Assembly (NCBI RefSeq): GCF_024159085.1
Contig: NZ_JAMZDE010000005.1
Coordinates: 124,001 to 188,000 of the forward strand
Direction of reading: 5' to 3'
Source of the DNA: Idiomarina rhizosphaerae
GTDB lineage: Bacteria; Pseudomonadota; Gammaproteobacteria; Enterobacterales; Alteromonadaceae
Length of the DNA: 64,000 nt
A program made the position numbers and the translations under genes. Of this stretch, positions 54,004-63,595 are shown piece by piece. The notes under the pieces are model-generated. The model saw only the letters and a program-made list of their open reading frames with translations, was not told where the DNA came from and made no database searches. Each line of letters opens with the position of its first letter. The stretch's first letter is position 1.

Positions 54004-55406
54004 TTTAGCAGAGTTTTTAGCTTTCGGGTTAAGGTATTCCTTCCCCAGCCCAGCCATGCGGCTGCTTTTTGTTTATGTCCGGAAAAACGTTTTAACGCAG
54101 TCTGTAACGCAACCTGCTCCAGCTGCTGCTGATAACTTTGCAGAACATCCTGCGAGTTTAACGGCTGCTGTTCCAGCTCAGTTTGCAAAAAGTGTAACCA
54201 GGTAAGTTCACCGCCAGGCTCTGTCGAACCTGGCTCTGAAGTCACTAGAATGTCTTCAGGCAAGTCCCGGGGACTTATTTGCTGCCCGGGCGCCATAACG
54301 GTTAGCCAGCGACAGGTATTTTCCAGTTGTCGGACGTTCCCTGGCCAATTGTAACTCTTTAATGTGCTAAGCGTTTCATTTAACAACGATTTTGGTGTGA
54401 CATTCAACTCTTCAGCCGATTTTTTAAGGAAGTGTCTGGCCAGAGTATCAATATCCTCTGATCGTTCTCGCAGAGGCGGCAGCCGCAAACGAATAACGTT
54501 AAGACGATGATAAAGGTCATCCCTGAATGTGCCCTGGTTAACCAAGTGTTCCAGCTCCCGGTGAGTGGCAGCAATAACACGCACATCCACTTTTACCGGC
54601 TGCAGCGCTCCCACCGGATAAAATTGCCCTTCGGCCAGAACCCGCAGCAGCCGGGTCTGAACCGGTAACGGCATATCACCAATTTCATCCAGAAACAAAG
54701 TACCACCGTCGGCTTGCTGAAAACGTCCTACGCGTTTTCGGTCGGCTCCGGTAAAGGCTCCACGCTCGTGCCCGAACAGTTCCGACTCAATTAAATCGGC
54801 CGGTATCGCAGCCATGTTAAGTGCAATAAAGGGTTTATCCGCCCGCGGGCTGTGTTTATGCAGAGCACGCGCAACAACTTCTTTGCCGGTACCAGTTTCT
54901 CCGGTAAGCAGCACACTAACACTTGAGCCCGACAAGCGTCCGATAGCACGAAACACGTCCTGCATAGGCGTGGCTTCGCCAATAAGTTCGGGAACTGAAT
55001 TTGCATCCGCTTCCGCGGGCGCATTTTCGCTTTGTCTGGCATGCTGCAAAGCACGGTCAACGGCGGTAATAGCTTCATCAATATCAAAAGGCTTTGCCAG
55101 ATACTCAAATGCGCCGCCCTGAAACGCTTTTACCGTTGTCTCAAGATCGGAATGCGCGGTCATAACAACAACAGGCAGATGCGCCTGAGTCTGATGCAGA
55201 CGCTCCAGTACAGCCAGGCCGTCTTCTCCCGGCATACGGATATCGGTGAGCACAACGGTTGGTTTATCACTCTTTAAAGCCGTGAAAAAATCTTCGCCAT
55301 TGGCAAAACTGCGCACGTGATAGCGGCTATCGGCAAAGGCTTTTTCCAGTACCCAGCGAATAGAATCGTCGTCATCAATTATCCATAACTGAGCATTAGT
55401 GGTCAT
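54000..55406 (-). CDS. ntrC: Nitrogen regulator NtrC (GlnG), sigma-54 activator
   Basis: Enhancer-binding activator of 468 residues: receiver domain with phospho-acceptor Asp55 in LTDIRMPG; AAA+ domain with Walker A GETGTGKE (about 169-176), the sigma-54 contact loop GAFTGA (216-221) and Walker B LFLDEIGDMP; a Fis-type C-terminal HTH (ALKRFSGHKQKAAAWLGWGRNTLTRKLKTL). It is phosphorylated by NtrB under nitrogen limitation and activates glnA from sigma-54 promoters. The start overlaps ntrB by 11 bases. The order glnA-ntrB-ntrC is the usual operon. Confidence 0.96.
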   Translation of the reverse strand: MTTNAQLWIIDDDDSIRWVLEKAFADSRYHVRSFANGEDFFTALKSDKPTVVLTDIRMPGEDGLAVLERLHQTQAHLPVVVMTAHSDLETTVKAFQGGAFEYLAKPFDIDEAITAVDRALQHARQSENAPAEADANSVPELIGEATPMQDVFRAIGRLSGSSVSVLLTGETGTGKEVVARALHKHSPRADKPFIALNMAAIPADLIESELFGHERGAFTGADRKRVGRFQQADGGTLFLDEIGDMPLPVQTRLLRVLAEGQFYPVGALQPVKVDVRVIAATHRELEHLVNQGTFRDDLYHRLNVIRLRLPPLRERSEDIDTLARHFLKKSAEELNVTPKSLLNETLSTLKSYNWPGNVRQLENTCRWLTVMAPGQQISPRDLPEDILVTSEPGSTEPGGELTWLHFLQTELEQQPLNSQDVLQSYQQQLEQVALQTALKRFSGHKQKAAAWLGWGRNTLTRKLKTLLK

Positions 55407-56469
55407 CCGTCACCTCATTACCATTTTCTGCAGAAAGATAAGGCAAATACACTGAAAACCGGGTTTTTCCGGGACTGGAATCAAAATCAATTTTCCCTTT
55501 ATGCTGATGCACTAGGTTTTGTGCCAGCGACAAGCCGAGCCCGGTTCCTTCCGCACGACCACTTATCAACGGATAAAACAGGGTATCGCGCAACTCTGTC
55601 GGAATACCGGGTCCATTATCGGTCAAAGTAACCACTGCACATTGCCGATAGCGCTGTCCAAACAGAGTCAATTGATGCTCTACCCGGGTTTTAATTGTAA
55701 TGGTGCCTTCGCCGGACATCGCTTGTGCTGCATTTTGGGCAATATTCAAAAATACCTGCTCACAAGCTTCCGCAACCACCTGAATATCCGGTAGCGACGG
55801 GTCGTAATCCCGGATCAAATGCAGCGAGTCGCCATATTCGTACACCAGAGTTCTGGCAACTCTTTCCAACACCTCATGAATATTGGTTTCCTTCGGCTCG
55901 CCCCTTTTTACCGGCCCAAGTAACCTGTCGACCAAATACCTTAACCGGTCCGACTGGCTAATAATCAAATCCGTATACTCTGTCAGGCTCTCGTCCGGAA
56001 GTTGCCGGGCCAATAATTGCGCCGCGCCGCGTAAACCTCCCAGAGGGTTCTTTATTTCATGCGCCATACCGCGCAATAAGTGCTGGGTAGCGAATAGCTG
56101 ATTACGCTGTTGGTCTTCCTGATTTATCCGCCGCAACTGGTCTACTTGTTTTAATTCCAGTAGCAAAGCACGCCCAAAAGGTTGCTCTACCGTCTGAATG
56201 CTGGTTTCCACCTGAATATTGTGCCCCGAATGCAGCGCAAACTGAGCTTCCGCATTCAGCACCGTCTGCTCACTATTCAGACACTCCATCAGCGTTTCTG
56301 AGGCCAGCGAACATTGGTAAAAAGCCGCAGTAAAGGGTTCGCCCAACAAGCGTTTTGCACTGTGATCGAGCAAGGATTCAGCAGACGAATTGACGTAACG
56401 GATGGTCAGGCGATCATCGAGGATGAGTATGCCTGTGAGTAGTTGGTTAAGTAGCGCGCTATCGTTCAC
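55396..56469 (-). CDS. ntrB: Nitrogen sensor kinase/phosphatase NtrB (GlnL)
   Basis: Cytosolic histidine kinase of about 357 residues. A PAS domain (LLTGILILDDRLTIRYVNSSAE) leads to the H-box MAHEIKNPLGGLRGAAQLL, with the long linker typical of NtrB, then an ATPase with QVFLNIAQNAAQAM and DNGPGIP and a G2 box GTGLGLSLAQ. It receives the PII signal and phosphorylates or dephosphorylates NtrC. I prefer GTG 56469, which starts just before the PAS domain (VNDSALLNQLL); the frame continues to a TTG at 56517 but that would run through the NtrC-type site and hairpin. Confidence 0.92.
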   Translation of the reverse strand: MNDSALLNQLLTGILILDDRLTIRYVNSSAESLLDHSAKRLLGEPFTAAFYQCSLASETLMECLNSEQTVLNAEAQFALHSGHNIQVETSIQTVEQPFGRALLLELKQVDQLRRINQEDQQRNQLFATQHLLRGMAHEIKNPLGGLRGAAQLLARQLPDESLTEYTDLIISQSDRLRYLVDRLLGPVKRGEPKETNIHEVLERVARTLVYEYGDSLHLIRDYDPSLPDIQVVAEACEQVFLNIAQNAAQAMSGEGTITIKTRVEHQLTLFGQRYRQCAVVTLTDNGPGIPTELRDTLFYPLISGRAEGTGLGLSLAQNLVHQHKGKIDFDSSPGKTRFSVYLPYLSAENGNEVTDDH

Positions 56470-56486
56470 GAAGGCAGGATAAATTA

Positions 56487-56503
56487 CGCACCAAGTTGGT
56501 GCA
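56487..56503 (-). promoter_or_regulatory. NtrC-binding site between glnA and ntrB
   Basis: GCACC-N5-GGTGC, exact dyad of the NtrC consensus, lies just upstream of ntrB. In E. coli an NtrC site at glnLp represses ntrBC transcription from its own promoter; the same layout here suggests that function. Confidence 0.7.
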
Positions 56504-56504
56504 A

Positions 56505-56531
56505 CCGGGTAAGGCAAGACACCTTACCCGG
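56505..56531 (-). terminator. Hairpin in the glnA-ntrB gap (attenuating type)
   Basis: Perfect 10-bp stem CCGGGTAAGG / CCTTACCCGG with a 7-base loop, 11 bases after the glnA stop. It lacks a T run, so it may only partly terminate or stabilise the glnA mRNA, giving more glnA than ntrBC. Confidence 0.6.
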
Positions 56532-56541
56532 CCAGTAACCA

Positions 56542-57951
56542 TTAAACGCTGTAGTACATATCGAATTCTACCGGGTGGGTAGTCTTCTTCAATGTTTCTA
56601 CTTCGTTGTACTTAAGATCGATGTAAGCATCAATCATGTCGTCATCCATAACTCCGCCCTGCTTCAGGAAGTCGCGGTCTTTATCCAGCGCGTCCAGAGC
56701 CATTTCTAATGAATGACAAACGGTCGGAATGTCTTTCGCTTCTTCAGGAGGCAGATTGTATAAATCTTTGTCCATGGCATCGCCAGGGTGGATCTTGTTA
56801 CGGATGCCGTCAAGACCAGCCATTAACAGCGCAGTAAAGGCCAGGTACGGGTTCGCACTTGGGTCAGGGAAGCGAACTTCAATACGGCGGCCTTTCGCAC
56901 TGGAAACCAATGGAATACGGATAGAAGCCGAACGGTTACGGGCAGAATAAGCCAGCATGACCGGTGCTTCAAAACCAGGAACCAGACGCTTGTACGAGTT
57001 AGTTGAGGCGTTCGCAAAGGCGTTTATGGCACGTGCGTGCTTAATAATACCGCCAATGTAAAACAGTGCCGTTTCACTTAGGCCTGCGTACTGGTCGCCG
57101 GCAAATAAGTTTTCGCCGCCTTTGTTCAGTGACATATGCACGTGCATACCAGAACCGTTATCTCCAACCAATGGCTTCGGCATAAAGGTTGCTGTCATGC
57201 CATAAGAGTGTGCAACGTTGTGTACCACATACTTATAAACCTGCAGTTCATCGGCTTTCTTAGTCAGGGTGTTAAAACGAGTTGCAACTTCGTTCTGACC
57301 AGCTGTTGCTACTTCGTGGTGATGGGCTTCAACAACCATACCCATGTCTTCCATTACTAAGCTCATGGTGCCACGAATGTCGTGCGCTGAGTCTACCGGA
57401 GGTACCGGGAAGTAACCGCCTTTTACACCAGGACGGTGAGCCAGGTTACCTTCTGAATATTCACGGCCTGAGTTCCACTTCGCTTCTTCAGCGTCAATTT
57501 TGTAGAACGAACCACTCATATCAGTATGGAAACGCACGTCGTTGAACAGGAAAAACTCAGGCTCAGGACCGAAGTAAGCGTCGTCTGCAATGCCTGATGA
57601 ACGCAGGAAGTCTTCCGCACGCTTTGCAATTGAACGCGGGTCACGGCTGTAACCTTGCATAGTTTCCGGCTCAAGAATGTCGCAACGTACATTCAATGTG
57701 ACTTCATCAGTAAAGGGGTCAATCACCGCAGACTCGTTGTCTGGCATCAGTACCATGTCTGATTCGTTAATACCTTTCCAACCGGAAATAGATGAACCAT
57801 CAAACATTTTACCTTCTTCAAAGAAGTCTTCGTCGATTTGCGACACCGGAATAGTGACGTGTTGCTCTTTACCTTTAGTATCGGTAAAGCGTAAATCGAC
57901 GAATTTTACGTCGTGTTCTTTGATGGTATCGAAAATCTTATTAGCTGACAT
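56542..57951 (-). CDS. glnA: Glutamine synthetase type I
   Basis: Makes glutamine from glutamate, ammonia and ATP. The 469-residue GSI-beta sequence is complete: [15 protein letters not shown] and [11 protein letters not shown] in the N-terminal domain, MFLFNDVRF-type metal site block, [12 protein letters not shown], the NRSASIRIP substrate loop and the adenylylation region [14 protein letters not shown] with its Tyr. The C-terminus ends MYYSV. It is transcribed from a sigma-54 promoter. The Tyr in this loop indicates GlnE-type adenylylation control. Confidence 0.97.
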   Translation of the reverse strand: MSANKIFDTIKEHDVKFVDLRFTDTKGKEQHVTIPVSQIDEDFFEEGKMFDGSSISGWKGINESDMVLMPDNESAVIDPFTDEVTLNVRCDILEPETMQGYSRDPRSIAKRAEDFLRSSGIADDAYFGPEPEFFLFNDVRFHTDMSGSFYKIDAEEAKWNSGREYSEGNLAHRPGVKGGYFPVPPVDSAHDIRGTMSLVMEDMGMVVEAHHHEVATAGQNEVATRFNTLTKKADELQVYKYVVHNVAHSYGMTATFMPKPLVGDNGSGMHVHMSLNKGGENLFAGDQYAGLSETALFYIGGIIKHARAINAFANASTNSYKRLVPGFEAPVMLAYSARNRSASIRIPLVSSAKGRRIEVRFPDPSANPYLAFTALLMAGLDGIRNKIHPGDAMDKDLYNLPPEEAKDIPTVCHSLEMALDALDKDRDFLKQGGVMDDDMIDAYIDLKYNEVETLKKTTHPVEFDMYYSV

Positions 57952-57992
57952 GTTGTCCTCCGTAGACAGCGTCTAAAAATACAGCTTGAGTA

Positions 57993-58010
57993 TAGCAAAG
58001 CCTGTGCCAA
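57993..58010 (-). promoter_or_regulatory. Sigma-54 promoter of glnA
   Basis: TTGGCACAGGCTTTGCTA on the minus strand has GG-N10-GC and matches the -24/-12 consensus at every defined position. It would start transcription about 33 bases upstream of the glnA ATG. Confidence 0.9.
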
Positions 58011-58073
58011 CTGACTTTTTTGTTTATATTCATAAAGTTAGTTCATTTAGCACTATAATGCGTAAATTAATGC

Positions 58074-58108
58074 GCACCAGTATAGCGCATAACGCACAAA
58101 ATTGGTGC
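58074..58108. promoter_or_regulatory. Two NtrC-type sites upstream of glnA
   Basis: GCACA-N5-GGTGC (58094-58108) is a one-mismatch NtrC dyad; GCACC-N5-AGCGC (58074-58088) is a half-matching neighbour. They lie about 90-125 bases upstream of the glnA sigma-54 start, the usual enhancer distance. The 310-base gap between glnA and typA also must hold the typA promoter; nothing else is recognised there. Confidence 0.68.
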
Positions 58109-58261
58109 AAAAGTAAAACTTTAGAATAACGTCATAAAAATATAACGAACAAAAAACAATCAGGTCTTTCTTAATCCAACTCAAAAAGGTAGAATACGCC
58201 GCTATTTTTCACAAAACCCCTTGGACGGGTTTCATTCCCGGACAACTACAGGCAGTTCTTA

Positions 58262-60103
58262 ATGACAATTCAGGTATTTGATATAGAAAAATTACGCAAC
58301 ATCGCGATTATCGCGCACGTTGACCATGGTAAAACCACCCTAGTCGACAAGTTGTTGCAACAGTCTGGCACTTTAGAAAGCCGTGGCGAAATAGAAGACC
58401 GTATTATGGATTCCAACGATCTTGAAAAAGAACGTGGTATTACTATCCTCGCCAAAAACACCGCGGTTAACTGGCAAGATTACCGCATCAACATTCTGGA
58501 TACTCCGGGACACGCCGATTTCGGTGGCGAAGTTGAACGCGTACTTTCTATGGCAGACTCCGTATTGTTGGTGGTTGATGCCGTTGACGGTCCTATGCCT
58601 CAAACTCGATTTGTCACGCAGAAAGCCTTCTCTCATGGTTTGAACCCTATTCTTGTTATTAACAAAGTTGACCGTCCTGGTGCACGCCCTGACTGGGTAA
58701 TGGATCAGGTATTCGACTTATTCGATAACCTGGGCGCTACTGACGAACAACTAGACTTTCCGGTAGTTTACGCATCAGCGCTTAACGGCTGGGCATCATT
58801 AGACATAGAAGATCAAGGCGGCGACATGACGCCATTGTTCGAAACTATCGTTAGTAAGGTAAGCCATCCCGATGCTGACCCTGAAAGCGACCTGCAAATG
58901 CAGGTGTCACAGCTTGATTACTCGAGCTACTTAGGCGTTATTGGTATTGGTCGTGTTACCCGCGGTAGCGTTAAAGTTAACCAGCAAGTGACTATTGTTG
59001 GTGCCGACGGCAAAGAACGTAACGGCAAAATTGGTAAAGTCTTTAGCTACTTAGGTCTTGATCGCATTGAAGCGGACAAAGCTGCAGCAGGCGACATCTG
59101 CGCCATTACCGGTCTCGGCGAGTTAAAAATCTCCGACACCGTGTGTGCAGTTGGTAAAGCTGAAGCTATGAAGCCACTGACAGTTGACGAGCCAACAGTA
59201 ACTATGACCTTCCAGGTCAACACCTCACCTTTCGCAGGTAAAGAAGGTAAATTTGTTACTTCTCGTCAAATTCTTGAACGTTTGCAACAAGAATTAGTTC
59301 ATAACGTAGCTTTACGCGTTGAAGAAACTGACAACCCGGATCGTTTCCGCGTATCAGGCCGTGGTGAGCTTCACTTAGGTGTTCTTATTGAAAACATGCG
59401 TCGTGAAGGTTTTGAATTAGCCGTTTCTCGTCCAGAAGTTATCATCAAGTACGAAGATGGTAAGAAAATGGAACCTTATGAAACCATGACTGTTGATATT
59501 GAAGAACAGCATCAGGGCGCCGTTATGGAAAAATTAGGCTTGCGTAAAGCTGAAATGACCAACATGACACCAGACGGTAAAGGTCGCGTCCGCGTTGACT
59601 TTGAAGTACCAAGCCGTGGTTTGATTGGCTTCCAGACAGAATTCATGACACTGACGTCAGGTACTGGCCTTATGTACCATACGTTTGATCACTACGGTCC
59701 GCACAAAGGCGGAACCATTGGTCAGCGTAGTAACGGTGTACTAATTTCAAATGCTCAGGGTAAAGCTCTGACTTACTCACTGTTTAACCTGCAGGAACGC
59801 GGTAAGTTATTTGCTTCGCACGGTGATGAAGTTTATGAAGGCCAGATCATCGGTATTCATAATCGTTCAAACGATCTGACAGTAAACTGTCTGAAAGGTA
59901 AGCAGCTGACCAACGTTCGTGCATCAGGTACTGATGAAGCGCAGACGCTGAGTACACCAATTCGTTTAACGCTGGAACAGGCGCTTGAGTTTATCAACGA
60001 TGATGAGCTGGTCGAAGTAACGCCAGAGTCTATTCGTATTCGTAAACGCGCACTGACAGAAAACGATCGTAAACGTTTAGGCCGTGAGCCGAAGAACGGT
60101 TAA
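58262..60103 (+). CDS. typA: Translational GTPase TypA/BipA
   Basis: Ribosome-associated GTPase of 613 residues. G motifs: [14 protein letters not shown] (G1), [14 protein letters not shown] (G2), [14 protein letters not shown] (G3), [13 protein letters not shown] (G4). Domains II, III and V follow with [19 protein letters not shown], and the BipA-specific C-terminal domain with [27 protein letters not shown]. It works in ribosome assembly and stress adaptation. A terminator follows. Confidence 0.96.
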   Translation: MTIQVFDIEKLRNIAIIAHVDHGKTTLVDKLLQQSGTLESRGEIEDRIMDSNDLEKERGITILAKNTAVNWQDYRINILDTPGHADFGGEVERVLSMADSVLLVVDAVDGPMPQTRFVTQKAFSHGLNPILVINKVDRPGARPDWVMDQVFDLFDNLGATDEQLDFPVVYASALNGWASLDIEDQGGDMTPLFETIVSKVSHPDADPESDLQMQVSQLDYSSYLGVIGIGRVTRGSVKVNQQVTIVGADGKERNGKIGKVFSYLGLDRIEADKAAAGDICAITGLGELKISDTVCAVGKAEAMKPLTVDEPTVTMTFQVNTSPFAGKEGKFVTSRQILERLQQELVHNVALRVEETDNPDRFRVSGRGELHLGVLIENMRREGFELAVSRPEVIIKYEDGKKMEPYETMTVDIEEQHQGAVMEKLGLRKAEMTNMTPDGKGRVRVDFEVPSRGLIGFQTEFMTLTSGTGLMYHTFDHYGPHKGGTIGQRSNGVLISNAQGKALTYSLFNLQERGKLFASHGDEVYEGQIIGIHNRSNDLTVNCLKGKQLTNVRASGTDEAQTLSTPIRLTLEQALEFINDDELVEVTPESIRIRKRALTENDRKRLGREPKNG

Positions 60104-60124
60104 TAGATGACTTAATCTGTAATC

Positions 60125-60155
60125 AAAAAAGCCCGCTACATCAGCGGGCTTTTTT
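60125..60155. terminator. Bidirectional Rho-independent terminator after typA
   Basis: AAAAAA-GCCCGCT-ACATC-AGCGGGC-TTTTTT: a 7-bp GC stem flanked by A and T runs, serving typA and the convergent trhA. Confidence 0.93.
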
Positions 60156-60177
60156 ATGTCTGAAACTCAACGAAAAG

Positions 60178-60843
60178 CTAACCTACGCTGAGCAATTCCG
60201 GCTGCGGCAGCACGAAATAAAAAATCGAAAAGAAATGGAAAACACTGCCAGCCAACACGAATAAATGCCAAATGGCGTGGTGATAAGGCAAAGACTTCCA
60301 AACATAAAAAACAACGCCCAGCGTATAAGCTAAACCACCGGCAACAAGCAGCATTAATCCACCACTGTCAACGTTATCGATCATCGGGTTCACTGCAATT
60401 AAAGCCATCCAGCCCATGCCAAGGTATAGAGTAAGGGACAACCAGCCAATTCGCTTTTTCATACAAAGTTCAAGCACGACACCCACCAAAGCTATGCCCC
60501 AGGCCACACCCAACAACGTCCAGCCCCACGCATCTCTTAAATTTATTAAGGCAAATGGTGTATAGGTACCGGCAATTAAAATATAAATAGCGGCATGATC
60601 AAGCTGTTGGAACACCGCTTTCATTCTTGGCCAGGGGAAGGCATGATAAAGCGTAGAGGCGGTATAAAGCAGAATAAGGCTTGCCCCGTAGATACTGGCC
60701 GCAACAATATGCCAAGCGTCGCCATAGGCAGCAGACCAGATCAACATGAAAACTAAGGCAACAATACTCAAAACGGCACCAATGCCATGAGTTAGTGCAT
60801 GAGCCACCTCTTCCTTTATGGTGTAAGCTTTATCCTGGCTCAT
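60178..60843 (-). CDS. trhA: Hemolysin III-family (TrhA/YqfA) membrane protein
   Basis: Seven-helix inner-membrane protein of 221 residues of the progestin/adipoQ-receptor-like hemolysin III family. Conserved pieces: ALTHGIGAVLSI near the start, YGASLILLYTASTLYHAFPW, FQQLDHAAIYILIAGTYTPFAL and the C-terminal HHAIWHLFVLAGSVFHFFSI. The His and Asp residues in these blocks form a predicted zinc site. E. coli TrhA tunes membrane energetics and fluidity. Its start overlaps the stop of the DUF3081 gene by 4 bases. Confidence 0.9.
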   Translation of the reverse strand: MSQDKAYTIKEEVAHALTHGIGAVLSIVALVFMLIWSAAYGDAWHIVAASIYGASLILLYTASTLYHAFPWPRMKAVFQQLDHAAIYILIAGTYTPFALINLRDAWGWTLLGVAWGIALVGVVLELCMKKRIGWLSLTLYLGMGWMALIAVNPMIDNVDSGGLMLLVAGGLAYTLGVVFYVWKSLPYHHAIWHLFVLAGSVFHFFSIFYFVLPQPELLSVG

Positions 60844-61124
60844 CCCCTTTCCAGTCCCGGCGTTTCATAACCTTTGCTGATATTCTTAAGTGCCCGTATA
60901 AATTGGTCATACTGTCTTTCGTTATCGTACTTTAGGTTGTACGAATTATGGAATTGCAGGGTTAATGTAACACCATGCCCTTCCAGAAAGACCGTATAGC
61001 CGTCATGGTCAGTATAAGCTTCTATACCGTCTAAATAATGGCGCCCCTGACGAGCTTCTCCATGAGTGTGGATCTTTTCGTACGCATCCAACATCAGTTT
61101 GTTATCAAGTTCGTTTTTCATCAC
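60840..61124 (-). CDS. DUF3081-like small protein
   Basis: Cytosolic protein of 94 residues (MMKNELDNKLMLDAYEKIHTHG ..., with DGIEAYTDHDGYTVFLEGHGVTLTLQFHN and YDNERQYDQFIRALKNI). This pattern resembles the DUF3081 family of Vibrio and Shewanella, whose function is unknown. No membrane helix or signal peptide is present. It is translationally coupled to trhA by a 4-base overlap, so a shared function is possible. Confidence 0.7.
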   Translation of the reverse strand: MMKNELDNKLMLDAYEKIHTHGEARQGRHYLDGIEAYTDHDGYTVFLEGHGVTLTLQFHNSYNLKYDNERQYDQFIRALKNISKGYETPGLERG

Positions 61125-61229
61125 ACACCTCAGCGTTTGCGAATTAAATGTATACCCTTATTATTAGGGTCGAATGTCCATTCCACAACCGCTTTTCCCT
61201 ATTTGTTTTAAAAACCTTGTATCAAAATA

Positions 61230-61252
61230 TACATACATAGGTGCATGATTAC
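61230..61252. promoter_or_regulatory. AcrR-like operator half-sites upstream of the TetR gene
   Basis: TACATACATAGGTGCATGATTA resembles the AcrR operator (TACATACAT-N-ATGTATGTA), though the right half is degraded. A TATAAT lies just downstream at 61264-61269, so the site could control the TetR gene itself. Confidence 0.4.
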
Positions 61253-61301
61253 GCAAAAGCCGTTATAATGATGAACGGATGCTAAGAAATAGGAGCCCGA
61301 A

Positions 61302-61916
61302 ATGGTTCGACGCACAAAAGAAGACGCAATGGAGACCCGCGCCAAATTGTTAGATGCTGCTGAAGCTTTGTTCAGCGAAAAAGGTGTGACTCAAACGTCG
61401 ATGATGCAAGTGGCGGAGAAGGCAGGCGTTACTCGCGGTGCAATTTACCATCATTTTGAGAATAAAATGGACTTAATTGAGTCTCTTATGGGGCGCGTTA
61501 AACTACCATTTGATGAAATGCGGGAACAAGTTGCTGAAGGCTCCGAGTTTGATCCATTAATTGAAGTCAAAGAACGCTCTAAAGAGTTTATTCGCCGTGT
61601 TCAGGACGACGATCAGGTACGTTCATTAGCCAGTATTCTTCTACATAAATGTGAATACATTGACGAAGTAAACCCAATTAAATTAAGACATATAAGCGGT
61701 CGCAACGAGTGCATTTGCGATGTCGAAAAGCTCTTCGAAACTGCTTTAAAGAAAAATGAACTTGCGCCGACAGTCCACTCACGCGTGGCGGTTATTGGCT
61801 TGTTCTCTCTGGTCGACGGCCTTATTTACAACTGGCTACTCGCGCCTGATTACTTTCCTCTAGTTGAGTACGGCAACCAGGCTATCGATAGCTACGTTAA
61901 TGGATTAAAACGCTAA
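61302..61916 (+). CDS. TetR-family regulator, AcrR-like
   Basis: Repressor of 204 residues with the N-terminal HTH of the AcrR subgroup: VRRTKEDAMETRAKLLDAAEALFSEKGV, ASMMQVAEKAGVTRGAIYHHFENKMDLIESL split by one residue step. The C-terminal ligand-binding domain of about 150 residues is variable and tells nothing about the inducer. No efflux genes lie beside it, so its regulon is probably elsewhere. An AGGAG site precedes the ATG and an AcrR-like operator lies upstream. The stop overlaps the convergent mgtC-like gene by 4 bases. Confidence 0.88.
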   Translation: MVRRTKEDAMETRAKLLDAAEALFSEKGVTQTSMMQVAEKAGVTRGAIYHHFENKMDLIESLMGRVKLPFDEMREQVAEGSEFDPLIEVKERSKEFIRRVQDDDQVRSLASILLHKCEYIDEVNPIKLRHISGRNECICDVEKLFETALKKNELAPTVHSRVAVIGLFSLVDGLIYNWLLAPDYFPLVEYGNQAIDSYVNGLKR

Positions 61917-62413
61917 GGCTCATTGCTGTCACCGCGGCTACGACGCCAACCACTGTATTTTCGGTGTACGCCGCGGGTCAAGGACTGAAAAGTGTCTTCT
62001 AGTAGGTCAACGCCAAGTAATACACCAACAATAACCAGCGACAACACAATGCTAACCCCGTACATACCCAGGCCAACCGCAATGCCAATTGCCGCCAGAG
62101 CCCAGATGGTCGCTGCTGATGTAACACCAACTACAACACCATCTCGTGCCAGCATAACGCCAGCGCCAAGAAAGCCAATACCGGTAATAATTTGACCAAT
62201 AACCCGAGATGGATCGCCGCTTTCACCAACGGCTGAAGAACCACCAACCAAAAACAAATAGGTTCCCAGAATAATCAGTGCCGCTGTTCTTATACCTACG
62301 GGCTTACCCCTAATTTGTCGTTCCAGTCCCACAATAGCACCACATAGTAGCGCGGTGCCTATACCATTCCATGAGTAAGGACCTAATTCCTCTACAACTT
62401 GCCAGTCAATCAC
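61913..62413 (-). CDS. MgtC/SapB-family membrane protein
   Basis: Inner-membrane protein of 166 residues with about five segments, matching the N-terminal domain of MgtC: GTALLCGAIVGLERQIRGKPVGIRTAALI, the conserved GLERQ-x2-K/G region, QIITGIGFLGAGVML and VTSAATIWALAAIGIAVGLGMY. The long C-terminal soluble domain of Salmonella MgtC is missing, as in the short family members. Proposed roles include magnesium and ATP-synthase control in relatives; here no partner is visible. FMN reductase follows on the same strand, separated by only 3 bases. Confidence 0.88.
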   Translation of the reverse strand: MIDWQVVEELGPYSWNGIGTALLCGAIVGLERQIRGKPVGIRTAALIILGTYLFLVGGSSAVGESGDPSRVIGQIITGIGFLGAGVMLARDGVVVGVTSAATIWALAAIGIAVGLGMYGVSIVLSLVIVGVLLGVDLLEDTFQSLTRGVHRKYSGWRRSRGDSNEP

Positions 62414-62416
62414 TAA

Positions 62417-62932
62417 CTAGCCCTCTCCTTGTTCTAAAAATTGTTTCAGAAAACTTTCATCCATTGCCGCAATAGCGTCATCGCTGGCCTTAGGACAACT
62501 GGCGCATAGAGGCGCAGTCCACGCCTGAACATTGGCAAGAATATCGCGTAAATGACTTACGGCTCGCAAACCACCTAAACCGCCGGGAGACGCAGCAGCC
62601 AGTAAAACTGTTTTACCGGCCCACGCTTGGCTATCAAGCCGTGACACCCAGTCAATCGCATTTTTTATCAGCGGCGACACCGACGAATTATACTCCGGGC
62701 TCACCAGAACAACTTTCGATGCTGCCTGAATTTTCTCACCTAAGGTCTTCATCGACTCAGGCACTCCGTCGGTGGCTTCTAAATCACCATGGTAAATCGG
62801 CGCGTCAAGCGCATCCGCATCGACCAGTTCATAGCGAATACCGTGTTTATCAGCCACTTCGGCTAAACGGTGTTTCAGTTTGGTATTAAGTGAATCCTTA
62901 CGACGACTGCCACCAATAAATAAAACGGTCAT
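62417..62932 (-). CDS. NADPH-dependent FMN reductase / quinone reductase-like
   Basis: Flavodoxin-fold oxidoreductase of 171 residues. The FMN phosphate loop is FIGGSRRKDSLNTKL and the flavin isoalloxazine loop is VSPEYNSSVSPLIKNAIDWVSR, the pattern of the NADPH_FMN_red family (chromate/azo/quinone reductases such as ChrR/YieF). It probably reduces quinones or other electrophiles with NAD(P)H. A GGAGAT site precedes the ATG. Confidence 0.87.
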   Translation of the reverse strand: MTVLFIGGSRRKDSLNTKLKHRLAEVADKHGIRYELVDADALDAPIYHGDLEATDGVPESMKTLGEKIQAASKVVLVSPEYNSSVSPLIKNAIDWVSRLDSQAWAGKTVLLAAASPGGLGGLRAVSHLRDILANVQAWTAPLCASCPKASDDAIAAMDESFLKQFLEQGEG

Positions 62933-62953
62933 ATTATCTCCTGCTTATTAAGA

Positions 62954-63595
62954 TTAAGAGTCTTTCATTGCTTCGATAAAACGGTTCGACTCAGCTACGG
63001 CCGCTTCCATATCTTTTATTAATACGGAAATATCGCTTTGCAGATTACTAAACTCACCCCGAATGGCGTCAATAGCCTTAGCATTTAAGTTATGTTTCAG
63101 ATAAAGCACGTTATCCTGCATTTTATCCAGAACCGGCTGCATTTTATCTGCCGCACGCTCCATAACCCTCAATAGTTCAGCATAGCGACGCTCAGTTTCG
63201 CGCAACTGCCGCTCGCTCTCGCGGCGCATATTGTCGTTACTGTATTCACCCAGCTCTTCGCTCCACTCGTCGAATAAGTCATTGGCGACTTCATCAACTT
63301 CGTCTATGCGGCTACGAACACTCTCTGCCGCCGATTTACTGTCTTCGTAATCATCAAGTAATGCATTATATTGCTTTTCCAGATTACCACCATCAATATC
63401 CAGCATGGCGTCCAGCCGTTCTAACGCAGAACGAAACTCTTCCTGAGCATCGGTTTGCGAATCGCGTGCATCATCCACTCTATCGACCAGAATATCGCGC
63501 TTTTCTACACCAAATTTTTCCATAGTACCGTAGTAAGCACTTTGACATGCTGACAGCATAAAGACCGTTACCAACGGCAATGTCCATTTTCTCAT
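62954..63595 (-). CDS. DUF2959 coiled-coil lipoprotein
   Basis: Lipoprotein of 213 residues (lipobox LSAC, Cys17). The mature part is almost all charged heptads, forming a long coiled coil (VDDARDSQTDAQEEFRSALERL, RRESERQLRETERRYAELLRVM). The GVEKRDILVDRVDDARD start is the DUF2959 signature; the function is unknown, though the shape suggests an envelope or membrane-tethering role. It overlaps the following YqaE/Pmp3-like gene by 4 bases. Confidence 0.82.
   Translation of the reverse strand: MRKWTLPLVTVFMLSACQSAYYGTMEKFGVEKRDILVDRVDDARDSQTDAQEEFRSALERLDAMLDIDGGNLEKQYNALLDDYEDSKSAAESVRSRIDEVDEVANDLFDEWSEELGEYSNDNMRRESERQLRETERRYAELLRVMERAADKMQPVLDKMQDNVLYLKHNLNAKAIDAIRGEFSNLQSDISVLIKDMEAAVAESNRFIEAMKDS

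Noticed and set aside
56505-56531. Strong intrinsic terminator after glnA
   Set aside because: The hairpin has no T run on the glnA strand, so full termination is not supported.
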